A stretch of DNA of 64,000 bases from Plotosus lineatus. Lineage: Eukaryota; Chordata; Actinopteri; Siluriformes; Plotosidae. The stretch is from contig CM045735.1 of the NCBI GenBank assembly GCA_024760905.1, positions 5,289,661 through 5,353,660 of the forward strand, in the 5' to 3' direction. The stretch's first letter is position 1. Every line of letters begins with the position of its first letter. Shown one piece after another: positions 21,706-64,000 of the stretch. The notes beneath the pieces were generated by a model. The model searched no databases and was not told where the DNA came from. It saw nothing but the letters and a program-made list of their open reading frames with translations. A program made the position numbers and the translations under genes.

Positions 21706-22078
21706 AGGGGCAGTGGTGACCTGCTGGTAAAGGTGCTGACTCACTGATCCTAAGGTTGGGGGTTCAAGCCCCACTCTCAACCGGTTGTCAATGTCGTCGT
21801 CTCTCTCCCCCCTCCCCCACTCCCCAGTGCACTAACTGGGTTATCAAAGGCCGGCTGTGTCTCTCACTGTCTATGGTGTGAGGTTCATGTAAAAAAAAAC
21901 ATAATTCCCGACTTTCAACAAGAGGAGCTGCACAACCGTCAGCGTGTTTCTGCCCTGCGATGGCCTGGCGAGCTGTTTACGGTGTACTTTGCCCTTGCTC
22001 GGAGTCAAATGAGAGGAGCGCCATCCTCCCCTCGACCCCAATTAGGATTAAGTGGTTACCGAAAATGAATGAATTAAT
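21706..22078 (+). repeat. SINE-A copy, long form
   Basis: The head 'GGCAGTGGTGACCTGCTGGT' is followed by an expanded pyrimidine stretch at 21796-21830 and a tail with (GAAT)n. Confidence 0.8.
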
Positions 22079-22119
22079 GAGGCTGTGATGAGCTTGGCTC
22101 ACTCACGCCTTTGTGTAAT

Positions 22120-22260
22120 GTAAAAATATCCGATTAGCTTAATGTGCACGTATTTGGGCGTTAAGAGGAAACCGGCGTACCCAGAAAAAATCCACGCAGG
22201 TATGAAGAGAACATGCAAAGTCCTCAGAAAAGCACCTTCAACAAGCCCAGGAGTTAAACA
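22120..22260 (-). repeat. SINE-B fragment
   Basis: It shows 'GATTAGCTTAATGTGCACGT' and 'GAGAACATGCAAAGTCC', the middle part only. Confidence 0.5.
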
Positions 22261-22389
22261 CAAGACTGGCTTCCTGTTGCAATCATCCTATTTACTTACA
22301 TATTTAAATCCAAGTGGTGAGGCTTTTCGTTTGGGCAGGGCAGTTACCCAAATATCTAAAATTTGTATAGAAAAGCCAAAGCAAATATA

Positions 22390-22886
22390 CAGTGATCCTT
22401 TGCTACTTTGTGCTTCAGTTCCCGCGGCTTCAGTGTTCAGCAGGTTTTTCAAAAATATTCACCGAAAAATAAAAAAAATAAGGAAATGAAGTAAGAATAG
22501 GGAGAAAAGTTCTGGAAAATGCAGCAAACCAAGGCCAATTATGCAAAAAACACAAAAAAACGAACCGCCCCCAAAACACCCCAACAAAACTACTTACATT
22601 TTTATGTGAGGTGCACATCTGAGTGTACGCGCGTGCGTCTGAGTGTATACATTCACGCATCCGTATGTGTCTACTTATATTTTATTTACATCTTATGCAT
22701 TATTTTTGAATGTTTAATTGTTATTATAAGCACTTATAGTGTTGAATATGTATTTATTGATATTATATACACATATACATGTACTTATACGTTAGTCAGG
22801 GGGGTTGATCCTACTTCACGGAAATCGGCGGTCACGGGGGGGGGGGTTCTTGGTCCCTATCGATCGCGGAAAGTGAGGGATCCCTG
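22390..22886. mobile_element. Tigger-like MITE, relative of 4840-5304
   Basis: Termini CAGTGATCCTTTGCTACTTT and (inverted) CAGGGATCCCTCACTTTCCG are flanked by TA. The orientation is opposite to the 4840 copy. Confidence 0.8.
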
Positions 22887-23899
22887 TATCATACTGTAGA
22901 TATTTAAACAGTTAGTGTGGTATACCAACATACTAAAAAAACAATAAAACGAAAGAATGTATAACGTAAATTAATGCATGATGTAGAGATTACATTGGGT
23001 TGTTTGAAACAACAAATAGAGAAATGCCGAAAGCTCGTTTCAATAATCACAGTTTGGTTTCAAAATTTTCAGCCTAGAGTATAGAATAATATTACAGGTA
23101 TTTTTATCGAACTTTCTCCGACACACATTCTGAGACACACAGTGAGGCTCTGTAGACAGAAAGCAAAAAAAGGAACTCGGAGTGAGCCACACAACACTAC
23201 TCTAGCCAATCAGCATCAATGTGTTTGTTTGCCTTGTTGCTGATTGGCTAGAGGGAGGATAACAGTGTCATTGCCTTGGTGATAAATTTAAAGAGGAGGA
23301 GGAGCTTCTGGAGGTGCAATGAATTTGGCTCTTGGGGTCAGATTTCCCCAGTCACACTCCATAAATAATAACTACACCTTCAAATCTATAAGGAGTTAAA
23401 TGCATCGTCATTGTAATCTCCCCTGTATTTCATCAGTAACATATTCCTAACCACCTTCGCCCTCTTTTCCTCGTTTTTTTTTTTTTTTTTGTATGTAGTT
23501 AATAAACAAAGTTCGGAACAGTACCAAACTGAACCGTGAATGCCAAACTCGTGATGCATGCCATTTCCATAGCAGTGCAGATCAACTCTCACTAGAACGC
23601 ATAGTTTCTCTAGAGGCTCAGATTAAGAAAAACAAAGCTACAGTGACTTCACAGCGTGTTTCACATGTTCATACCTGCCGACACGTCAACAGCACAGTAG
23701 TGACAGTGAGCGTTTATGCGTTGAAGGAAAGCAGTATAATATCCGTGTGATTATGACTCACATAGCATGGTTATGTACAGCAGTCTTAATGCCACACCAA
23801 TAAAAGCGGAATACTCGTTGCGAATCCCTCAGTTCTTCTCCATGTTCCTCTTCCACCATCCCTCGCTTCCCATCAGTTGGGGTTTTTTTGTACATTTGA
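22887..23899. other. slco2b1 3' flank / possible 3' UTR, no clear repeats
   Basis: The 3' UTR of slco2b1 should extend leftward from 23899. No AATAAA was found on the - strand close to the stop, so its end is not placed. Confidence 0.4.
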
Positions 23900-57330
<33,431 letters not shown>

Positions 57331-57339
57331 CACGTCTCT

Positions 57340-57354
57340 TCAGCAAATCACCAT
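57340..57354 (-). promoter_or_regulatory. mini upstream ORF before slco2b1
   Basis: ATG at 57354-57352 opens four codons (MVIC) ending TGA at 57342-57340, nine bases before the main ATG and in the same frame. It matters only if 57364-57331 is 5' UTR. Confidence 0.4.
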
Positions 57355-57449
57355 CAAATGCAACCTGACGAAGACAACCAGCATCACCCCTCTGTAATGC
57401 ATCATTTCCTTGTTTACAATTTGACAAAGTTTGACAAAATTTGCTTGTA

Positions 57450-57866
57450 CAGTGGTACCTCACCTTACGATAGTCCCACAAACGAAAAATCCAGGTTACG
57501 AAAAACATTTTCCAAAATTTTTTGTCTCTGTATACGAAACACATTTTCCTTATGTAACGCGCCTTTCAAACGTTCAAACACGCCATTCAAACATTAAAAC
57601 AATGCACAAGCTGCTTTCCCAACAGCTATCTCCCAACATCCCACCCCGCTGGCCTCTCATTGGCTAGGAGGGATGATGCAGCACCCTCCCATTGGCTATT
57701 ATGGAGCACCCATAATGCTTTTCGTGTAAAGGACAGAGTTATTGTTGTTTCATGAGTTTTTTGAGTGTGCTCATTTGCAATGTTATCTTTTTGTTCAGGC
57801 TTTTAACCTTGCATAAACATTTGTATGGTTATAACTGCTAAGAAGACATGGTCAACACACGCATGT

Positions 57867-57927
<61 letters not shown>

Positions 57928-58219
57928 CGCACGTGTGTGATTCCCAGTGCGAGTGAAAAGAAGAAGCGGGCTCGTGGCATGCGGTTGAGTGATATCGCAA
58001 AAGAATATGACCAAACCCATCTACCATCGGTACGATATTGAAGCAGAAGGAGGCCTTAAAAGGTATACTTTTATCATTTTTAAAGGGTTTAGGGGGTAGT
58101 TTTGGGGGCCTTGGAACGAATCACATGTTTTACATGTAAAATACAGTTCAATTTAAGAAAAATCCAGGTTCCGTAAAAAGCTCTGGAACGTATTAATTTC
58201 GTAAGGTGAGGTACCACTG
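57450..58219 (+). mobile_element. Tigger transposon, both ends intact, with (CA)n
   Basis: CAGTGGTACCTCACCTTACG and its complement are flanked by TA on both sides. A CA tract (57868-57924) sits where the 24789 copy has its GT tract. Transposase remnants 'KKKRARGMRLSDIAKEY'-like follow the tract. Confidence 0.8.
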
Positions 58220-58360
58220 TACTTGAAATTGAATGCAAAAAAAATGAAACAGCAAAAATCTTATACAGTTTATAAAGTGAATGTTTGAGTTTGTAAAGAA
58301 GAAGCGGACACTGTTATTTATTTAACCATCAAATATTCTTTTTTTTTTCAATTTCTTTAA

Positions 58361-59011
58361 CCTTCAACCGACCAAGTGGGGGTCATGTATGATCCCGGGC
58401 ATATATAATCGGGCGCCATTTTTTTCGTCATTTTTCGCCATTTTAATCGGAAAAAAAGTTTCCTACCAAGAATTTGTCAATCTATTCGTCCTGCATTTGT
58501 TGACAGAATTTTGTAAGGATCGGCCAATCCGTGTGGCGAGTATAATCCAAACTTGTGCGAGTCGCTTATGAGCCCAGGAAGATCTCTGAGATTTTTGAGA
58601 TTATATCTTCAGCTGGTGTTGATGGTTCTTCATTCTGACAGTTACATGTTTCAGATAGTTCAGCCATATCATTATTATTTCTATTACCAGATCTAAATTA
58701 TCCTCCCACATCGTAATACATATTTTATGCAAAGTAACTTTACTTTTTATGATTTGTTTTCATTTTTGATACAAAGAAAATAAAAGGTAACATGCATATT
58801 ACAAGATATAACAGACGAGGGCTTTGTAAAAATATATATAATTCCAGACTTAATTACATAAAATAATGGACAAATATATTAGAGAGAGAAATAAATATGA
58901 AGAACCCGAAAACAATCATTAATATAGAAATATTCCTATATAAAGTCAATGGGCTAACAAATGACCCCCCACTTGGTCATATTAGTCTGAAATAGCTCGG
59001 TCGCTTCAGGG
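58361..59011. mobile_element. piggyBac-like MITE with TTAA target sites
   Basis: TTAA at 58357-58360 and 59012-59015 flanks ends CCTTCAACCGACC and (inverted) CCCTGAAGCGACC. The inner block 'CCAAGTGGGGGTCAT' is mirrored by 'ATGACCCCCCACTTGG'. The interior is non-coding. Confidence 0.75.
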
Positions 59012-59519
59012 TTAAAGGAATAACACAAATTTGGTATTTTTGTTCATGTTTTGATTTGTAATGGAATGATGTCGTGTTTCCGATGCATTTGTGTGTCTAG
59101 AAATAAAAGAGATTATAAGGATTTTGAGTTTTGTTCACTTTTATAAACACACTGCTATTATTTTAAACACAATTGTACATTTTGTGATATTTAATTCCTG
59201 ATTAGCGTCACATACATGTTACTCATCCGGTGCAATTCCAGTCGAGCAGAAATAAAGCTCAGCAGGACACGTGTTTTTTTAGTATGTGTGATTTATATTA
59301 TGTAATGTATTGTTCGGTCAGTTCACCTGCCTAAACTTGTTTGGTTCTGAGAGAGATTATCACTGCCTGTGAAACATGTTGTCTGAGAACTAGTGGCACG
59401 ATAGCGTGGGACCAGCCTGGAGCGAACACCCGAACAGCTGAATTAAATTAAGCTGAATAAATAAATAAATAAATAAATAACCACATCATGGTTGCACAAT
59501 CACTTGTGCATGGTCTCCA

Positions 59520-59522
<3 letters not shown>

Positions 59523-59552
<30 letters not shown>
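59523..59552. repeat. (GT)n microsatellite
   Basis: There are fifteen GT units. The surrounding 59016-59860 shows no other recognisable feature. Confidence 0.85.
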
Positions 59553-59553
<1 letters not shown>

Positions 59554-59880
59554 TTCAGCACGGCTTTTTTCAGTAGTGGGGCTTTGTGGGGCTTCTTGCT
59601 CGGCTTCACATAGGCGTCTTCAAATTGTAACAGAACTCACAGGTAACTTTACACCGTCTTTGGTCTTCCTGAAGCTGATTGGTGGCTGAGTCATTGCCAT
59701 TTTGGTTCCTTCATCCATTCGAACGGTAGTTTTTCACTTTGTTTCACATCTCTCAGGTTTCAGTTGCCATTTTAAAGCATTTGGGATCATTTTTGCTGAG
59801 CAGCTGATCATTCTCTGCATTTATTTATATGTGTTCCTCTCCAAACAATCATTTATTCAAGGTACACTGTTGTTCTGAGC

Positions 59881-60082
59881 TATATTGGTAGTAGGATGCT
59901 GAGGTTGGAACTACCAGGCAGAAGGCCCAGAGGAAGACCAAAGAGAAGATTTATGGATGTGGTGAAGGAGGACATGAAGGTAGTTGGTGTAAGAGAAGAA
60001 GATGCAGAGGATAGCGTGAGATGGAGGCAGATGATTCGCTGTGGCGACCCCTGAAGGGAAAAGCCGAAAGGAAAAGAAGAAG
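59881..60082 (+). mobile_element. RTE-like LINE, severely 5'-truncated, perfect 15-bp target-site duplication
   Basis: ACTGTTGTTCTGAGC lies at 59866-59880 and 60083-60097. The + frame 'MLRLELPGRRPRGRPKRR', 'FMDVVKEDMKVVGV' and 'WRQMIRCGDP' is the LINE C-terminus. Confidence 0.92.
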
Positions 60083-60176
60083 ACTGTTGTTCTGAGCAAT
60101 GTCAGGAACGACACGTTTTCCTCAGAATTCCAGACAAAAATGTTCTATAACCAGCAGGTAGAACATTCGCTGCTAC

Positions 60177-60460
60177 ACCCGAGCCTAGTGGCTCATCAGG
60201 CGCGGTGCTTATTCCCAGTTTCCGTAGCATGAAGCTACCAGGAGTTCAACTCCTCATGGATGGGACGCTAGTCCATCGCAGGTTACCTTCCCAGTATATT
60301 TTACTGGTACCCATTTATACTGCTGGGTGAACAGAGGCACACTCGTGGTTAAGACCTTGCCCAGGGGTCTTAGCACAGTGGGGATCTAACTGGGATTCGA
60401 ACACACAACCTCCCGATCATGAGCCCAGCACCCTAACCACTACGCCACCAGTCCCACAAA
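60177..60460 (-). repeat. SINE-C copy, near full length
   Basis: 'GGCTCATCAGGCGCGGTGCT' to 'ACCACTACGCCACCAGTCCC', with 'GGGATTCGAACACACAACC'. Confidence 0.8.
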
Positions 60461-60633
60461 AATAAGGATAATAACTGGCACCTGTTTATGAAGAATGAAT
60501 GATGTCACTAATTGAACGCCACACTGATATTACTTTGAACACTCCCCTTTCAATTAGTGATTAAATTATGTAGAATCAACAGAATGTGGGTCAGGATTGA
60601 TGTTTCTGTTGGATTCTTTTACTCTACTACACC

Positions 60634-61544
60634 TTCTTCTTCTTCTTTTCCTTTCAGCTGTTCCCTTCAGGGGTCGCCACAGCGAATCATCTGCCTCCAT
60701 CTCACCCTATCCTCTGCATCTTCTTCTCTTAAACCAACTACCTTCATGTCCTCCTTCACCACATCCATAAATTTTTGTCTGTGGTCTTCCTCTAGACCTT
60801 CTGCCTGGTAGTTCCAACCTCAGCATCCAAATACCAATTGACTCACTATCCCTCCTCTGTACATGTCCAAACCATCTCAATCTAGCCTCTCTGACTTTGT
60901 CTCCAAAACATCTAACATGTGCTGTCCCTCTGATGTACTCATTCCTGATCCTATCCATCCTCGTTACTCCCAAAGAGAACCTCAACATTTTCATCTCTGC
61001 TACCTCCAGCTCTGCCTCCTGTCTTTTCCCCAGTGCCACTGTTTCTAAACCATACAACATCGCTGGTCTCAACACCGTCTTGTACACTTTTCCTTTCATT
61101 CTTGCCGATACTCTCCTATCACACATCACACCGGATACTTTTCTCCAACCATTCCAACCTGCCTGCACGCGCTTCTTCACCTCTTTTCCACACTCTCCAT
61201 TGCTCTGGATTGTTGAGCCTAAGTACTTAAAATCCTCCACCTTCCTTCTCTCTGCTCCCTGTAACATCACCGTTCCTGTTGGGTCCTTGTCATTCACACA
61301 CATGTATTCTGTCTTACTGAGGCTAACCTTCATTCCCCTCCTTTCCAGGGCATACCTCCACCTCTCTAGATTTTCCTCCACTTGTTCTCTGCTCTCACTA
61401 CAGATCACAATGTCATCTGCAAACATCATAGTCCATGGAGATTCTTGTCTAACCTCATCTGTCAGCCTGTCCATCACCATAGCATACAAGAAGGGGCTGA
61501 GAGCTGACCCTTGATGCAGTCCCACCGCCACCTTGAACTCTTTA
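60634..61544 (-). mobile_element. RTE-like LINE, 0.9 kb, 15-bp target-site duplication (one mismatch)
   Basis: The - strand is open over about 270 codons from the RT palm on: 'GLHQGSALSPFLYAMVMDRL', the catalytic box 'MMFADDIVICSE', 'FKYLGSTIQSNGECGKEV', then the same C-terminus as the 39201 copy. TTACTCTACTACACC (60619-60633) and TTACTCCACTACACC (61545-61559) flank it. One frameshift near 60790 separates the last 'RGRP' region. Confidence 0.9.
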
Positions 61545-61788
61545 TTACTCCACTACACCTGATAGAAATTATATTTCTACATGGTAAATAATTGACTATC
61601 AGTAACACTGATTGGTCAGGTGAGTGACATCTGATATTATATTGATCACAACTATCGTTATAGTTATTCATCCTCTCCAAAAAATTCACAAAAGATCGGA
61701 ACCTTTACTCTTATGAACCTCATTACTATATAAAACGCTGCACAGAACAAACTGGTGTAATGAATTACTTGTTCAAGTTCAGAAATGG

Positions 61789-62127
61789 GCAGTGGTGGTC
61801 TAGTGGTATAAGGCGCCGGATCGCTGATCCAAAGGTTGGGGGTTCGAGTCCCACTCTCAACAAGGTTGTCACTGTCCTCCCCAGTGCAGCTAACTGGGTT
61901 ATCAAAGGCCGGCCATGTCTCTCACTGTCTATGTTGTGAGGCATGTAAAAGAACCATCGCTGACTTTCGACAAGAGTAGCTGCAAAGCCGTCAGCGTGTT
62001 TCCGCCCTGCGATGGCCTGGCGAGCTGTCCAGGGTATACTCTGCCCTTGCCCTGAGTTGGCTGGGATGGGCACCAGCCTCCCCGTGACCCTAATTCGGAT
62101 GAAACGGTTACAGAAAATGAACTGAAG
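61789..62127 (+). repeat. SINE-A copy, near full length
   Basis: 'GCAGTGGTGGTCTAGTGGTA' to 'CGGTTACAGAAAATGAACTG'. It is nearly the same as the copy at 39974. 'AAGTTCAGAAAT' flanks it on both sides (61778 and 62125), a likely target-site duplication. Confidence 0.85.
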
Positions 62128-62489
62128 TTCAGAAATCATTTTCATTTCTGGATCCAATATCATGTGTGTGATTTTGTTTTGTGCATCGTGGAAAATTCTT
62201 AAGCAATCCTGCTTTGTTTCTAAGGGTTTTTATATATTTTCTTTTATTTTTTTTACATATTTATATTTCAATTATGTTTTTTTTTTTATTTATTTAAATA
62301 CTTAAAGTTAGCATTGAAGCTGCGTGTCTGAAGACAAGTAATACACCATATGACTGTGTGGCACTTGAGGATGATCAAAGGCTTGACTGACACTGCGGCA
62401 AGTTCATCACAAGCCATTACGATGGTGCGTCTAGTGTGTTACGCTATAAAGCAACCCGCGTTCTGTTATGATTAGCATCAACTCATAAT

Positions 62490-62838
62490 GCACTGCAATG
62501 TAAAGCATGTCGAACTCACAACAAGAAGGTCCTGGGTTCAGGTGTTTTCATGTGGAGATTGCATGTTCTCTCTATGCTTGCATGGCTTTCCTCAAGGTAC
62601 TCTGGTTTCTTTCAACAGTCCAAAGACATGCACGCTAGGCTAATTGGCTCTGCCGAATTGCTCCAGAAGTGAGTGCGAATGGTTTTGTGTGTTTGTGTAT
62701 GTGAGTGTTGTTCCTGTAATGCTTTGGTAAGCCTTTCAGGATGTACCCCGCCTTTACCCAGTATTGGATGAGATAGGCTCCAACCCCTCTGCCACCCAAG
62801 TAGGATCAAGCAGTTTGGCAAATTATTGAGTGAATGAG
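62490..62838 (+). repeat. SINE-B copy
   Basis: 'CACAACAAGAAGGTCCTGGG', 'GTACTCTGGTTTCTTTCAAC' and tail 'GGATCAAGCAGTTTGGC'. Confidence 0.75.
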
Positions 62839-62940
62839 GTTTGAATCAAACACATTGAATTTCATTGGTCAATCATACCACCTAATATGCAGAAGAACTC
62901 AAACATAATAATGGTAATAGGTCTTGGATGATCACAATTA

Positions 62941-63290
62941 TTCATTCATTTTATGAACCACTTCATCTTAATTAGGGCCACAGGGAGTCTAGTGCCCATT
63001 CCGCCAACTCCAAATACACCCTGGACAGCTCACCAGGCTATCACAGGGCTAACACTCACACTACCATTTGCACTCACACTCACAGCTAGGGGTGAATTGG
63101 AACAGCCAGTTAGCCTACTGTGCATGTTTTTGGACTGTGGGAGGAAACCGGAGAGCCTGGAGGAAACCCACACAAGCACAGGAAGAACATGCAAATTCCA
63201 TACAGACACCCCACGGCTGGGAATCGAACCCAGGCCCTTCTTGCTCTAGAGGCAGACATGCAAACCACTACGCCACCATACCGCCAATCA
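62941..63290 (-). repeat. SINE-B copy, full length
   Basis: 'TTCATTCATTTTATGAACCA' to head 'CAAACCACTACGCCACCATA'. The B-box-like 'GGGAATCGAACCCAGGCC' is well kept. Confidence 0.8.
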
Positions 63291-63299
63291 CAAATAATT

Positions 63300-63850
63300 G
63301 TGTGTTGAGTCACATGACCCCTTTTTTATGGTATATGAAAAATTAAAAATAAACGCTGATCAATATGTCTGATAGCATTCGAACCTTGTAGCAGTGATAC
63401 AGTTGTGTATAATTAAACAGTCACATATTAAATGGGATAAAACAGGATAGAAACATGGATTGGTTGGTTTTATCAATCCTGCAAGTATTTTTCAAGGATT
63501 GACGAGTTAAAAGTTAACCAAACTGCATGGAATCACTGTCCTGCTGCAGCAACTTACAATATCCACTCCCTCATCCCCTACACGTGCAGGGAGGCTTGTT
63601 TTACAATCATATTGCCCTTTATTATCTTTACATGTTGTTCAGAAGAGCAAAGTGTAATCTTTTGCTGCATATCATGAAGCAGCCCATATTTAAAAGATGA
63701 TCCAGTAGAATTGATCTCAGCTTTAAATTAGTTGGACACTTTGTCTGTCTAAATTTAATGTAGTGAAGGAATAAACTCTCCACAACTAAGCAAGATACAC
63801 AGAAATAGGAATAAAGTTCACAATGGATTGAGTAACAGGAAGGCTCGCAC
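63300..63850. other. slco2b1 upstream region, no recognisable repeat
   Basis: Unique-looking sequence adjoining the candidate first-exon donor. Confidence 0.4.
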
Positions 63851-63854
63851 TTAC

Positions 63855-63960
63855 TTCAGACTTGCTCAGATGAATCTGGTCTATCCTGCTTTCACTTTAA
63901 GGAAGTTTCACTCCTGATAAATGGAATAGAAGGTCGGGGCGGGCTTACACTTGCACAAGA
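63855..63960 (-). promoter_or_regulatory. possible non-coding first exon / promoter side of slco2b1
   Basis: On the - strand a consensus donor GAA|GTAAGT falls at 63854, about 6.5 kb upstream of the slco2b1 start. The sequence before it has no open frame that could join the coding exons. It is offered only as a 5' UTR exon candidate. Confidence 0.3.
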
Positions 63961-64000
63961 CATGAAGTTGCATGAAGTACAAAAAGGTTTCTGTAATGTA

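Noticed and set aside
60897..61514. 205-codon + strand frame
   Set aside because: It is the antisense of the RTE reverse-transcriptase fragment.

Overview
The window is from a vertebrate nuclear genome, most likely a ray-finned fish. The evidence is split genes with GT-AG introns, a teleost-type repeat load (Rex3/RTE, L2, tRNA-derived SINEs, Tigger, hAT and piggyBac MITEs, a 5S-derived SINE3) and many CA, TA and trinucleotide microsatellites. There is no prokaryotic, viral, operon or CRISPR content. I cannot name the species.

Two protein-coding genes converge. On the + strand at 1007-6632 are the last five coding exons of serpinf1 (PEDF, a secreted non-inhibitory serpin); its earlier exons lie left of the window and a poly(A) signal is at 7079-7084. 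On the - strand at 57330-23900 is what looks like the complete coding region of slco2b1 (OATP2B1-type organic anion transporter). It has 15 coding exons whose phases all join, giving a predicted 637 residues. A possible non-coding first exon lies near 63.9 kb. Nearly all other open frames are repeat sequence or chance.

Layout: 1-600 decayed Tigger; 1.0-7.1 kb serpinf1 with repeat-filled introns; 7.2-8.1 kb a roughly 0.3-kb tandem duplication with a SINE in the second copy; 8.2-23.9 kb intergenic, mostly SINEs, hAT elements and a SINE3; 23.9-57.4 kb slco2b1, with introns holding an L2 nested in Tigger, a 2.8-kb Rex3, an RTE copy with target-site duplications, and many SINEs and MITEs; 57.4-64 kb upstream of slco2b1, with Tigger and piggyBac MITEs, two more RTE copies, and SINEs.

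Three tRNA-related SINE families recur and are named locally here. SINE-A has a head with 'GGGGGTTCAAGCCCC' and a tail 'CCCTAATTAGGATTAAGCGG' followed by (TGAA)n. SINE-B has 'CAAGAAGGTCCTGGGTTTGA' and 'GGTTTCCTCC'. SINE-C has 'CAGGAGGTTGTGGGTT' and 'ATACTGGGAAGGTAAC'. Boundaries of old copies are approximate.

I found no undescribed multi-gene system. The most useful observations are in slco2b1 (two adjacent introns of 56 and 61 bp, a probable GC-AG intron, a mini-uORF, an antisense SINE bias) and in the insertions with readable target-site duplications.
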